DNA of 52,371 bases from Oscillospiraceae bacterium (GCA_022791945.1 JAAVZY010000033.1:1-52371), one strand, 5' to 3'. Shown: positions 23,995 to 33,097, numbered from the stretch's first letter. Notes: generated by a model from the letters alone, not told the origin. Made by a program: numbers and translations.

Positions 23995-24678
23995 CTATGG
24001 ATGCTCGGCAAGAAAGACGTCCAAACTTTCGTAGCGGATATCTATGGAAACCTCCGGCGCTTCCGGCAGGCAGAGCAGCACACACTCCGGCGGAGCCTCG
24101 GGATCCGAGCCGCCGACCCGCAGAAAATACCTGCCGTCCTCCACCGGGAACTCCCCCTCAGAGGAAATCCCCGCCACACGCTCCAGCTCAGCCCAATCCA
24201 GAGCCTCCCCCAGGGAGGACAGCTCCCGGATCTCCTCCAGGCTCACAAGGGAAAAGCTGACTTCCCCGGATTCCAACAGCGTACCGTCCTCGTCGAAATT
24301 CTCGCAGGACTGCGGCGCCTCCTTCGTCATAGCGCGTTCCATCAGGAGGTTGGCTGAGGCATCCTGGGAAGGCGGATCTTCCGCAGGCGGTTCGCCCGCC
24401 ATTAGATAGGCGGCTCCGGCCGGAGCCGCGGCGGCCTCATCGCTGGTGGGAGCCGCGCTGCCCGCCCCCGCGAACAGATTGACGCCGCCCATCCCGTAGT
24501 AGCGCACCCCAAGGGTGATCAGAACACAGGCCGCAGCGGCGAGGGCGGCGCTTTGCACCCAGACCCGCCGGTTCTGCCGCCGGATGGGGGCCGGATCCTC
24601 CAGAAGGCGGGCGGTATCCTGTATCAGATCCTCCCGCAGGGGAAAGGACATTGCTTTTTTGTAGTCGTCCTTAAACAT
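23995..24678 (-). CDS. putative membrane anti-sigma factor
   Basis: 227 residues. The N-terminal cytoplasmic part (MFKDDYKKAMSFPLREDLIQ) is followed by one transmembrane helix at about residues 42-62 (VQSAALAAAACVLITLGVRY) and an extracytoplasmic region with an Ala/Pro-rich linker and a C-terminal domain. The start overlaps the end of the ECF sigma gene by 8 bp, the usual arrangement for a sigma/anti-sigma pair. The sequence does not match a specific anti-sigma family that I can name; the role is inferred from topology and position. The signal sensed by the outer domain is unknown. Confidence 0.7.
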   Translation of the reverse strand: MFKDDYKKAMSFPLREDLIQDTARLLEDPAPIRRQNRRVWVQSAALAAAACVLITLGVRYYGMGGVNLFAGAGSAAPTSDEAAAAPAGAAYLMAGEPPAEDPPSQDASANLLMERAMTKEAPQSCENFDEDGTLLESGEVSFSLVSLEEIRELSSLGEALDWAELERVAGISSEGEFPVEDGRYFLRVGGSDPEAPPECVLLCLPEAPEVSIDIRYESLDVFLAEHP

Positions 24679-25174
24679 CGAATCCCTCCCCCAATTCTTC
24701 CTTGAGCATAGCCCTGGCCCGGTTCAGCTGGCTTTTGATGGTGCCCTCCTTTTTCCGGAGGGCCATGCTGATCTGCCGGATAGACAGATCCTCATAATAG
24801 AAAAGATGCACAACGGTCCGGTAGGCGGGCGGAAGCTTATCCATTGCCGCCAGCACGCCGCTTTCATCCTGACAGCGGGGCTCGTCCCCAGCGCTCTCCA
24901 TCGCTTCATCCAGGGACGCCCGGTGACGCCTCCAGGCGGAGGCGAACAGCTTGTTGCAGCAGTTCAGCGTCACCCGGATGAGCCATGCCTTGCGGTGCTC
25001 CTCGCTGTCAAACACAGGACGCTTGCTGAAATACCGGAGGAATACCTCCTGGAATACGTCCTCGGCATCGGCGGCGTTTTTCATGCGGGAAAAAGCCAGC
25101 TTGTAAATCAGGTCGGCATACTCCTCCAGGAGCTCTCCCGCTGCGGCATCCGGCCGGAATGGTCTGTTTTCCAT
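24671..25174 (-). CDS. ECF-type RNA polymerase sigma factor
   Basis: 167 residues from ATG 25174 (an in-frame ATG at 25195 overlaps a TATACT that looks like the -10). Sigma region 2: LIYKLAFSRMKNAADAEDVF then QEVFLRYF. Region 4: LPPAYRTVVHLFYYEDLSIR then QISMALRKKEGTIKSQLNRA. The small size with only these two regions defines an ECF factor. Upstream on the minus strand lies GCAACC...TATACT (about 25192-25220), a possible autoregulated promoter since ECF factors often use an AAC-type -35. Coupled to the anti-sigma gene downstream. Confidence 0.88.
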   Translation of the reverse strand: MENRPFRPDAAAGELLEEYADLIYKLAFSRMKNAADAEDVFQEVFLRYFSKRPVFDSEEHRKAWLIRVTLNCCNKLFASAWRRHRASLDEAMESAGDEPRCQDESGVLAAMDKLPPAYRTVVHLFYYEDLSIRQISMALRKKEGTIKSQLNRARAMLKEELGEGFDV

Positions 25175-25324
25175 TCCTCTGGCCACCCCTCTCATAATAG
25201 TATATCCGGCAGCCGCCCTTTTGGTTGCGGCTCCCGGCGGAAATTTCTGATTTTTCCCGAAGGGAGAGGCTGTGAGAACATGAAAGCGGCGCTCCCGCGG
25301 CCTCCCCTCTGTGAATTCTGCTTC

Positions 25325-25921
25325 TCAGGGTATGTATTTGGCGCCGAGGGCTTCGGCAATGGCGACCGCCTGGGCCAAATCGATTTTGGTATTCCGGAGC
25401 CGCAGGTTCAGAAGATCCACCCCGTCCAGATCGCTCCCCCGGATGTCCGAGCCCTCCAGGCTGGCTCCGGTCATCCAGGCCCGGCTGAACCGGCACTGAC
25501 GGAACAGGCTCCGCTCCATCCGGCAGCCGTTGAGCTGGGCTCCCTCGAAGCTGACCCCGGTCAGCTCCATCCGCCCGAAGGCGATCTCCCGGAGATCCGT
25601 GTAGGACCAGTCCCCGCCCCGGATGCTCATGCAGGAGGCCTCCGCCCCCACCAGGGAGGAGCCGGTCATTTTGCACTCCTCAAACAGGGTTCCGAACAGG
25701 CTTGCCAACCGGAATTCACACCGAAGAAAGGCGCAGGAGCGGAATTCGGAGCCGTTCAGCCGGGCTCCCGCAAACCGGCAGCCCTCAAACCGCGCGCCGG
25801 AAACCTCCAGATCGGAAAGCTCCGCGCCGCTGAAATCACATTCCAGAAACTGCCTGCGCTGGAGCTCCTCCCGGGTAAACTGCCGCCCGGAAAGGTCGGC
25901 CCTTGCAACTTCTTCCCACAT
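25325..25921 (-). CDS. pentapeptide-repeat protein
   Basis: 198 residues from ATG 25921 (CAGGAGG 7 nt upstream; the longer frame to 26008 has no site). Consecutive A(D/N)LxG-type units such as CDFSGAELSDLEVSGARFEG, then CRFAGARLNGSEF, CKMTGSSLVGAEA and GSDIRGSDLDGVDLLNLRL give a right-handed beta-helix. Such proteins include Qnr-type DNA mimics that protect gyrase, but most are of unknown function. No signal peptide. Confidence 0.85.
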   Translation of the reverse strand: MWEEVARADLSGRQFTREELQRRQFLECDFSGAELSDLEVSGARFEGCRFAGARLNGSEFRSCAFLRCEFRLASLFGTLFEECKMTGSSLVGAEASCMSIRGGDWSYTDLREIAFGRMELTGVSFEGAQLNGCRMERSLFRQCRFSRAWMTGASLEGSDIRGSDLDGVDLLNLRLRNTKIDLAQAVAIAEALGAKYIP

Positions 25922-26004
25922 ACCATGACCTCCTGTGCGAATTGGTTCCGGCCGGGGCTGGATGAAAGCAGGGGCAGTCCCCGGCGCCCGCTCCCCGCCG
26001 GCGC

Positions 26005-26670
26005 TCACAAATGGAGCCTGCGCCTGAGCTCCGTCTTGATCCGTTCGCCGGCAAAGATGAAGAGGGCGGACAGGGAGAGCACGCTGCCGGCCACGCAGAA
26101 CACAGAGGGGATCCGCACCGAGACAGCGCCCGCAAACAGGCAGACCGCCGGAACCACGCCAAACACGGCGTCAATCACAATGTAGATCACATAATCCTCC
26201 AGCCGGAGGTTCTGGACACGGGCCACGACCCCCATGGCAATCATGGCCGCCGTGCAGACAATGGGCAGCACGTACTCCAGGGACCAGCCCCTCCAATGGG
26301 TGGCCGCGTCCCAGCAGACGGCCAGCAGGCTCACTGCCACTACCTGATAAAGGACCGTTTTCAGGATATTCGCCCGCTTGTGTATCACGATGGCCAGGGT
26401 CAGCCACATGCTTCCGATTCCCAGCAGCACAAAGGAGGCCCACCACACAGATGTGGGAACCAGCACATTGATCACCACCGAGATGACCCCCGCCGCCGCA
26501 GAGCCGAACATCAGCCACCGAAACAGCAGGCTGTACCGCTTGGACACCGTGGGGATCTCCGGGAACAGCTCCCGGCCCTCTCCCGGCTCCCCTCGGGTTT
26601 CCCCCTGGCAGAGGGGGCAGTATTCCCCGTCCCCCTCCAGAGTAACCCGGCATTTGTCACAGGCGCGCAT
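26005..26670 (-). CDS. DUF6320 zinc-ribbon membrane protein
   Basis: 221 residues. N-terminal zinc ribbon MRACDKCRVTLEGDGEYCPL with CxxC...CPLC, then about six hydrophobic helices (LLFRWLMFGSAAAGVISVVI, then SFVLLGIGSMWLTLAIVIH, and others) in the layout of clostridial DUF6320 proteins. Function unknown. It is the third gene of an apparent operon with the acyltransferase (18-bp gap) and alpha/beta-hydrolase upstream, a linkage I have seen in other Clostridia; the three may act on one membrane lipid or acylated product. Confidence 0.75.
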   Translation of the reverse strand: MRACDKCRVTLEGDGEYCPLCQGETRGEPGEGRELFPEIPTVSKRYSLLFRWLMFGSAAAGVISVVINVLVPTSVWWASFVLLGIGSMWLTLAIVIHKRANILKTVLYQVVAVSLLAVCWDAATHWRGWSLEYVLPIVCTAAMIAMGVVARVQNLRLEDYVIYIVIDAVFGVVPAVCLFAGAVSVRIPSVFCVAGSVLSLSALFIFAGERIKTELRRRLHL

Positions 26671-26688
26671 AGGGCCTCCTTTCCTCCG

Positions 26689-27939
26689 TCAGCGGCTGGC
26701 CGCGATGGAGACGGGAATCCCCATGGTGGTCAGGGTGCGGAAAAAGTTCTTTTGAATTTCTGTGCTCTCAAAGGCGGAGGAAAAGGTCACGGTCAGCTGA
26801 TCCCGATAGGAGCACATGCAGATCTGCACCCGCTTGGTGCTCACAAACACATCGAACAGCCGGATGTGCTCCTCCATGGCCTGGGGCATCTGGACCTTTC
26901 CAATGTTGGAAAGCGCCGCGGTAATGCCCATCTCCGTATACCGGTTTGCAATCCGCAGGAAAAAGTCCTTGACCACTCTGGGCACCGGACGGACAAAGGC
27001 GTTGTGCTCAATGGCGGCCAGGGCGTTCATCCGGATGCCCATCCGCTCCCCGGTGAGCTCCTGACGGAAATAGCCGGTCACATAGGTCACCACATCCTGG
27101 AAGGAAAAGGGGACGCTGAAGTCATATTTCACCTCAAACACGCTGAAAAAGTTCCGGGCGGACTCGGAGGCGAAATACTGCCGCAGGTTCACCGGAACAG
27201 TGAGCACCACCGGCAGACGCTTGTCCCAAAGGGACATCGTCTCCTGAATGGCGCACATAAAAATCGCCGCGATCAGGGCGGTCAGAGTGGCCCCGTACTC
27301 GTGGGCCTTGTCCACCACCGCCTTCACCGGCATGGTGCCCCGGATGATCTGGATCCGGTTCTCCGGCACACGGGCGCCCTTGATCCGAAAGGCCCGGCGC
27401 TGCTCCTTTTTGATCCGCCGGCCATGGTTGCGGACATAGTATTTGCGGAAGCTGTCGTCCGCCTTCTGGGTCATGGAAGCGTCATAGTCGATGGGCGGGG
27501 GTGTCCGGAACGACTCCGGATGCCGCTTGAGCAGGTAGTGGTAGACCAGCATCCGCAAAAACTGCAGGGCCCCTGTGCCGTCGGAGAGCGCGTGATAGAT
27601 CTCTAGGTTGATCCGGTTCTGGTAGTAGGTCACCTCAAACAGGAGGGTGCGGACCTCCTTATCGTAGATCTGGCTGCACGGGGGCTCGCACTCCTGCCGG
27701 ACAGCGGCGGGCAGGCTGGATTCCTCCAGATAATACCAGAACAGCCCCTTTTTCAGAATGGAGCGGTAGAAGGGAAACAGCTCCAGGGTCTGATCCAGCG
27801 CCTGCTGGAGAAGGGGCTCCTCCACGGGTTCGGTGAGCTCGCAGGCGAAGCGGAACACCTTGGTGTCCCGTTTGGTGCTGGTGGGAGGAAAGATTTTTGC
27901 GGCGTTGTCCAGCCGGTTCCATTTGGCGGGGGCGGTCAT
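26689..27939 (-). CDS. condensation/alcohol-acetyltransferase-like CoA-dependent acyltransferase
   Basis: 416 residues of the chloramphenicol-acetyltransferase/condensation superfamily. The catalytic motif HxxxDG is present as EIYHALSDGTGALQFLRML. The second half has RIQIIRGTMPVKAVVDKAHE, a solvent-channel-like segment, and LSNIGKVQMP near the C-terminus. Similar proteins include PapA-type and alcohol O-acetyltransferases that move acyl groups onto lipid or alcohol acceptors. The substrate here is unknown. The start overlaps the hydrolase stop by 4 bp (ATGA), so the two are translationally coupled. Confidence 0.75.
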   Translation of the reverse strand: MTAPAKWNRLDNAAKIFPPTSTKRDTKVFRFACELTEPVEEPLLQQALDQTLELFPFYRSILKKGLFWYYLEESSLPAAVRQECEPPCSQIYDKEVRTLLFEVTYYQNRINLEIYHALSDGTGALQFLRMLVYHYLLKRHPESFRTPPPIDYDASMTQKADDSFRKYYVRNHGRRIKKEQRRAFRIKGARVPENRIQIIRGTMPVKAVVDKAHEYGATLTALIAAIFMCAIQETMSLWDKRLPVVLTVPVNLRQYFASESARNFFSVFEVKYDFSVPFSFQDVVTYVTGYFRQELTGERMGIRMNALAAIEHNAFVRPVPRVVKDFFLRIANRYTEMGITAALSNIGKVQMPQAMEEHIRLFDVFVSTKRVQICMCSYRDQLTVTFSSAFESTEIQKNFFRTLTTMGIPVSIAASR

Positions 27940-28889
27940 GTCTCCTCTCCTCTCAGAAAGCGGTTGATCAGGCGGTAGCAGTCCTGGACCACCGGAAAGT
28001 TGGGGGGCAGGGAGAAAAAGCCGTGGAGGGCGTCGGGCATCCGGTGAAGCTCCACCCGGCAGCCTGCCTCCTGGAGCCGTCTGCCGTAGGCTTCTCCCTC
28101 GTCCCGGAGGGGATCGTATTCCGCGGTGAGCAGCAGGGTATCCGGCTGGCCGGAGAGATCCGCCGCCTCCAAGGGCGCGAAGAAGGGATTGGACAGATCC
28201 TCGTCACTGCTCTTGTACAGGTCCAGATAACCGCAGATCCGGCCTGCGGTCAGCAGATAATCGGTACCATTCTCCCGGATGGAGTCAAAGGGGGTGGTTT
28301 CCGGATGGTGATCCGCCGCTGTGGCGGGGTAGAGCAGAATCTGCCGGGAGGGCATGAACTCTCCCCGCTCCCTGGCCATCAGGGAGACTGCCGCCGCCAG
28401 ATTTCCCCCGGCGCTGTCGCCAATCAGGGTGATCTCCTCCGGCCTGGCGTTGAGCAGGCCGGGGTGGAGGAACGCCTCCCTTGCCACGGCGTAGCAGTCC
28501 TCCGGCGCGGCGGGAAAGGGATATTCCGGGGCCAGCCGGTAGTCCACCGACACCACCAGATGCCGGGTATGGATGGCAAGATCTGTGCAGACCTTGTCGT
28601 AGCTGTCAATGTTCCCGGTGACCCAGCCGCCCCCGTGGAAGAACAGCAGCACCGGCCGGGGCTCATCCAGATACCGCTCGCTCACGTCCTGGTTGGGCGC
28701 GTAAATCCGCACCGGCACCGCGTGCTCCCCGCAGGGTACCCGGTGATCCCAGGTGCGGTAGAAGGGCTTCAGGACGTGGACGTGGGCGGCGTTGTACATG
28801 GCGCGCACCAGCTTGTAGTTCTTTTTTACATCTATATCGGGGTAGGACAGCGCCCGCAGCGCCGCCTTCATGACAGGATTGATCGCCAT
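27936..28889 (-). CDS. alpha/beta-hydrolase, hormone-sensitive-lipase type esterase
   Basis: 317 residues. Oxyanion-hole motif FFHGGGWVTGN, nucleophile elbow LIGDSAGGNLAAA, acidic residue in LTAEYDPLRDEGEAY and catalytic His in MPDALHGFFSLPP, all in HSL-family order. Cytoplasmic, carboxyl-ester hydrolase. First gene of the hydrolase-acyltransferase-DUF6320 operon, with its own promoter at 28914-28942 and GGAGG before the ATG. Confidence 0.9.
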   Translation of the reverse strand: MAINPVMKAALRALSYPDIDVKKNYKLVRAMYNAAHVHVLKPFYRTWDHRVPCGEHAVPVRIYAPNQDVSERYLDEPRPVLLFFHGGGWVTGNIDSYDKVCTDLAIHTRHLVVSVDYRLAPEYPFPAAPEDCYAVAREAFLHPGLLNARPEEITLIGDSAGGNLAAAVSLMARERGEFMPSRQILLYPATAADHHPETTPFDSIRENGTDYLLTAGRICGYLDLYKSSDEDLSNPFFAPLEAADLSGQPDTLLLTAEYDPLRDEGEAYGRRLQEAGCRVELHRMPDALHGFFSLPPNFPVVQDCYRLINRFLRGEET

Positions 28890-28913
28890 CGGCTAAGCCT
28901 CCGTTTCCCCCCA

Positions 28914-28942
28914 ATTATAACAGACCCGGAGGCCAAGCACAA
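28914..28942 (-). promoter_or_regulatory. promoter of the hydrolase-acyltransferase-DUF6320 operon
   Basis: Minus strand TTGTGC (28937-28942), 17-nt spacer, perfect TATAAT (28914-28919). Repeat G starts 25 bp further upstream. Confidence 0.65.
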
Positions 28943-28966
28943 CCCCTCGGTGTCAGCAGGCAGGAA

Positions 28967-29495
28967 GGGCAAGGCCGCGAGACACTGTCTCGCGTCTCTG
29001 CGGTGCGTCGTTTCACGACGCATCGGGGAGGGATTCCCCTTGGATTCCCATTATTTGAAGGGCTTTTTTAAGGGCGGAAAAGGGGTGGGGTTGAGTCTGT
29101 ACAGACTTCCGGCTTTCTGCCACGCAGACAGTCTGATTCCCGCAGACCGCTTTTTACGTAAAGAAAAAAGCTCCCTCCTGCGTGTGGGGTACTTCCTGCG
29201 CCGCACAGGGATTCCCGCGCAGACTGGGGATAAATCCTCCGAGCGTAGCACAATGTTTCACCCTAAATAGAAAGTCCCGAGCGTACCAGAACACGCTCGG
29301 GACTTTCTGCGTCGCAGCCCCTGCGCCGCACGTGGGGCTGAATTTTTTCTTTACGAAAAAATGGGTAGGCGGGCGATCGACCACACAGGAAGTATCAGCG
29401 GGGAAGGCCCCCACCCCCCAAAAAAATTTACGGGTTCCAAGGGGATTTAATCCCCTTGGCAGGAGCTCGAGGGCAGCGCCCTCGAGGTCTTCCCC
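28967..29495. repeat. mosaic hairpin repeat, copy G (full length, about 530 bp)
   Basis: GGGCAAGGCC, GCGAGAC/GTCTCGC, GGTGCGTCGT/ACGACGCA, CCCCTTGGATTCCCATTATT, AAGGGCGGAAAAGGGGTGGG, GAGTCTGTACAGACTTC, CTGCCACGCAGA, CTTTTTACGTAAAGAAAAAA, a central hairpin GAAAGTCCCGAGCGT/ACGCTCGGGACTTTC (29270-29307), GAATTTTTTCTTTACGAAAA, CCAAGGGG/CCCCTTGG, CTCGAGGGC/GCCCTCGAG, GTCTTCCCC. It ends 2 bp from the addA stop codon. Confidence 0.85.
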
Positions 29496-29497
29496 TC

Positions 29498-32400
29498 TCA
29501 GCAGGGAATCTCGATTGAGCGCTCCAGCTGGAGGGCGTAGAGAAGGCACTGGCGCACCGGCCTGGAAAAGGCCTGGCTGATAGCGTCCTTGTAGATCCGC
29601 AGCTGATCGTGATACCGCTCCATCAGCGTCTCCGCCGGGGCGTAATCGGTTTTGTAGTCCACAATGGTGATCCCCTCCGGCTCAAAGAGCAGGCAGTCCG
29701 CAATCCCCTGGATCAGGATCTCCTCCTGGGCAAAGGCGCCCTCCAGCTCTGGATCCACCTCTCCGGCTTTCAGGAAATAGAGGAATTTGTACTCCCGCAG
29801 AAGCTCCTCCGCCCCCTTCATCCGGGCGTAAAGAGGCGAGCGCAGGAAGGCCTCGATCTTCCCCAGGCTCAGGGCGGCGGCCTCCTCCTGAGTAAGAAAG
29901 CCCTTTTCCACCAGCCGGGCCGTCTCTCCCGGCAGATCCCGCTCCGCTGCTTCAAAGTCAGCGAACTGCATGAAGCTGTGGAGGATGGTGCCCCGCTGGG
30001 CAGGGGTCAGCCCCTGCCGCTGGAGGAAGGCCGGACGGGCCTCCAGCTGAATCCGCTCCCCCTGGGACTGCTTGGCGATCTGGGTCACGGTCAGCTTGGC
30101 CGGAACCCTGGTCAGAGGCTGACGGGGATACTGGAAGCCGATGGCCTCCCGGAGCGCCTGACAGAGCGCCGGATCCGGCTCCGCCCAGGCGTCCGCCCGG
30201 CCCGGCTGCTCCGCGTCCTCTCCGGCGCCTGTCCGGGCCAGGCAGGCGCGGAGCCGGAAGGGGGCCTCCATGGGGGCAAGGGCCCGGCATCCGGCCTGCT
30301 CCCGCACCGGAGCCATGTCCGGGTGCCGCAGGAGGGCGGGGAGCAGCCAGCCCTCAAAGCCGGGGGCGCTGAACACCTGATAGGGGGAAGGCCCCTTCTC
30401 CCCCAGGGAATCCCCCATGGCCCGGAGCCGGGCTTCCGCGTCGGGCAGGGTCATGGTGAGGATCAGCTTTTCCTTTGCACGGGTCATGGCTACGTAGAGC
30501 ACCCGCATTTCTTCGGAGATAGTCTCCTTCTCCGTCTGGAGCCGGACCGCCTCGAAGGGGAAGGAGGCGTAGCTCCGAAGGGTCTGGCTGTCGGTGATCT
30601 TCATGGAAAAGCCCAGGGTGGGGTTCAGCTGGCACCGGCTGTTCAGGTCGGATTTGTTGAACCGCTTCCCGCAGTCCGCCACAATGCAGATGGGGAACTG
30701 GAGCCCTTTGGAGGCATGGATGCTCAAAATCCGCACCGCGCCCCCGGCAGCGCCGGTATTGGCGCAGGTGAAATCCTGGCCGCTTTCGATGACCCGATCC
30801 AGATACCGGAGGAACCCGGAAAGCCCGCCGGCTCCCGCCCGCTCGTAGCCCTCCGCGTGGGCCAGGAGCAGCCGCAGGTTGGCGTCCTTCTGCTCCCCGC
30901 TGTCCAGGGCTCGGGCCAGGGCCACAAAGTCCGTCTGATCGTAGATCTCCTGGATCAGGCTGTCCGCCGGGAGCACCGCCGCCTTCTGCCGCAGGCGGGA
31001 GAGCAGCTCCAGGAACGCGCCGCATTGGCTGTCCCCCGCCTCCGCCAGGGCCCGAAGGGCCAGGTAGAAGGGGCCCTCCCGCCGCGCCAGGCGGATTTCC
31101 CCCAGCTTGTCAGGGGAGAACCCGCCCAGGGGGGACAGCAGCACTGAAGCCAGCGGCACGTCCAGCAGGGGATTGTCCAGCACCCGCAGGAGGTTGAGCA
31201 TGACCGCCACCTCGTAGGCCTCGAAATACCCCTCCGTGCTGTCGGAGAAGCAGGGGATCCCCGCCTCCTTCAGGGCGGCGGCATAGACGGGGGCCTTCCC
31301 CGCGCAGGAGCGGAGCAGGATGGCAAAGTCCCCGTAGGCGCAGGGCCGGAGGCTGCCCTGGGCCTCCACCTGATAGCCCTCCGCCTTCATCCGGCGGATC
31401 AGCCGGGCCGTATACCGGGCCTCGGCCTGGGTTTTCTCCTCTTCCCCCTCCCGGCTGTAGTCCAGGATATGCACCTCCGGGCAGGCCTCCGGATACGCCG
31501 GGAAGACAGCGCCCGGCACCAGGGCCTCGCCGGCCCCGTAGTCAATCTCTCCCATTTCCCGGCTCATAATCTGGGAAAAGACGCAGTTCACCAGGGCGCA
31601 GACCTCTCCCCGGCTGCGGAAGTTATGCTCCAGGGTGATCACCTCCTCCGACTGGAGGGAGTGCGTCTCCGGATCGTAGGGGGCGAACCGATCCTTCTTT
31701 TGGATAAACAGCCCGGGCATGGCCTTCCGGAACCGGTAGATGCTTTGCTTCACGTCTCCCACCATGAACAGATTGGCGCCCTGCCGGGAGAGCAGATTGA
31801 AGATCAGCTCCTGCACCTGGTTGATGTCCTGGCACTCGTCGATCATGATCTGCTCATACCGTTGGGAAAGGGCCTCCGCGGCGGCGGTCCGGCAGATGTT
31901 TCCCTCCCGCCGCTCCGCCAGGAGCCGGAGGGCGTAGTGCTCCAGATCCGCATAGTCCAGCACCCCCAGCGCCTGCTTTTTTTCCTCCAGGCTCTGGTAG
32001 AAGTCCCTCACCAGGGCAAAGAGCGTCTCCGTCCTGGGAAGCAGCAGGGCCCGGTCCTCCCGGAAATCCCCGTCCGTAAAGGCCAGGAACCGCTTGAAAA
32101 GCCCCGCGGCGATGTCCTGGGCCTTCTGCCGCCGTCCTTTCAGGAGCTCCAGGAAGTCCGGATCCCCGTACTTCCGGATGGCCTTCAGGGACTGCTTGTG
32201 AAATCCCAGCTCCGCCGCCTCCGCAAGCCTGCCGGCAGCTGCCAGCTCCCAAAGGGCCCGAAACTGTTGGAGGTCGGAGCGGAAGGCCTCCCCATACTTG
32301 TCCTCCACCTCCGGATCCTGGCGCATCAGCTCCAGAGAACCCTCTGTCAGCCGGATGCACTCCTCCAGGGCGGCAGCCGTATGCCGGGCGGTGGGCCTGG

Positions 32401-33028
32401 CCCAGGGGGAATCGTCCAGACCGCCCTCCTCCCGGTACATGGCAAGGGCCTGCTCCAGGAAATCCAGCGGGAAGGCAAAGGAGCGGATGAAGTCGTACAC
32501 GGTGAGAATCAGGTCTGTCAGCGGCCGATCGTTCCGGGTGCAGGTGAACTCCACCAGGCTGGTGAAGGCCGGATCTCCGGCGGCGTAGGCGGCTTCCAGG
32601 GTTTCACCCAGAACCTCCTGCTTGAGGACGGAAAGCTCCGCCTCCTCGGCGATCCGCTGATCCCCTGAAAGTCCCAGGGCCTGCTGGTTTTCCTTGATGA
32701 GCTCATTGCACAGCTTGTGGATGGTGCTGATCCGGGCCTTGGGCAGCAGCATCAGCTGGCTTTGGAGGTGGCTGTCCCCGGGCTTTTCCTCCATGAGCTC
32801 TGCCAGACGGCCGCTGATCCGGCGGCGCATCTCGTCCGCCGCCGCCACGGTGAAGGTGACCACGATGATCCGATCCGCGCTCACGGGCTGTTCCCCTGTG
32901 AGCAGCCGGATCACCCGCTCGGTCAGAACCGCCGTCTTGCCGCTTCCAGCCGCTGCGGAAACCAGCAGGTTTCCCCCCAGCACCTCCACTGCTTCCTGCT
33001 GGTGCTGGGTAAAACGCATTTCCCCCAT
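29498..33028 (-). CDS. addA: ATP-dependent helicase/nuclease subunit A (AddA)
   Basis: 1176 residues, the expected size. N-terminal FTQHQQEAVEVLGGNLLVSA then AAGSGKTAVL (Walker A), VVTFTVAAADEMRRRI, motif II DECQDINQVQELIFNL, SIHASKGLQFPICIVADCGK, and a C-terminal RecB-type nuclease domain with IVDYKTDYAP near the end. With AddB it resects double-strand breaks. addB normally lies directly upstream in Bacillota but is absent here; upstream are a promoter, a decayed GNAT gene and the tRNA/ICE boundary. GGAGGAG precedes the ATG. Confidence 0.95.
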   Translation of the reverse strand: MGEMRFTQHQQEAVEVLGGNLLVSAAAGSGKTAVLTERVIRLLTGEQPVSADRIIVVTFTVAAADEMRRRISGRLAELMEEKPGDSHLQSQLMLLPKARISTIHKLCNELIKENQQALGLSGDQRIAEEAELSVLKQEVLGETLEAAYAAGDPAFTSLVEFTCTRNDRPLTDLILTVYDFIRSFAFPLDFLEQALAMYREEGGLDDSPWARPTARHTAAALEECIRLTEGSLELMRQDPEVEDKYGEAFRSDLQQFRALWELAAAGRLAEAAELGFHKQSLKAIRKYGDPDFLELLKGRRQKAQDIAAGLFKRFLAFTDGDFREDRALLLPRTETLFALVRDFYQSLEEKKQALGVLDYADLEHYALRLLAERREGNICRTAAAEALSQRYEQIMIDECQDINQVQELIFNLLSRQGANLFMVGDVKQSIYRFRKAMPGLFIQKKDRFAPYDPETHSLQSEEVITLEHNFRSRGEVCALVNCVFSQIMSREMGEIDYGAGEALVPGAVFPAYPEACPEVHILDYSREGEEEKTQAEARYTARLIRRMKAEGYQVEAQGSLRPCAYGDFAILLRSCAGKAPVYAAALKEAGIPCFSDSTEGYFEAYEVAVMLNLLRVLDNPLLDVPLASVLLSPLGGFSPDKLGEIRLARREGPFYLALRALAEAGDSQCGAFLELLSRLRQKAAVLPADSLIQEIYDQTDFVALARALDSGEQKDANLRLLLAHAEGYERAGAGGLSGFLRYLDRVIESGQDFTCANTGAAGGAVRILSIHASKGLQFPICIVADCGKRFNKSDLNSRCQLNPTLGFSMKITDSQTLRSYASFPFEAVRLQTEKETISEEMRVLYVAMTRAKEKLILTMTLPDAEARLRAMGDSLGEKGPSPYQVFSAPGFEGWLLPALLRHPDMAPVREQAGCRALAPMEAPFRLRACLARTGAGEDAEQPGRADAWAEPDPALCQALREAIGFQYPRQPLTRVPAKLTVTQIAKQSQGERIQLEARPAFLQRQGLTPAQRGTILHSFMQFADFEAAERDLPGETARLVEKGFLTQEEAAALSLGKIEAFLRSPLYARMKGAEELLREYKFLYFLKAGEVDPELEGAFAQEEILIQGIADCLLFEPEGITIVDYKTDYAPAETLMERYHDQLRIYKDAISQAFSRPVRQCLLYALQLERSIEIPC

Positions 33029-33097
33029 TGCTCTGTTGCTCCTCCTGATTGATTGGTTTGCGCTGTGCCGGAAGGCCGGAGCGCTTCCTTTTAAGCT

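Noticed and set aside
2860..29495. CRISPR-like array made by the repeated palindromes
   Set aside because: The palindromes are not evenly spaced, differ in sequence, and there are no spacers or cas genes.
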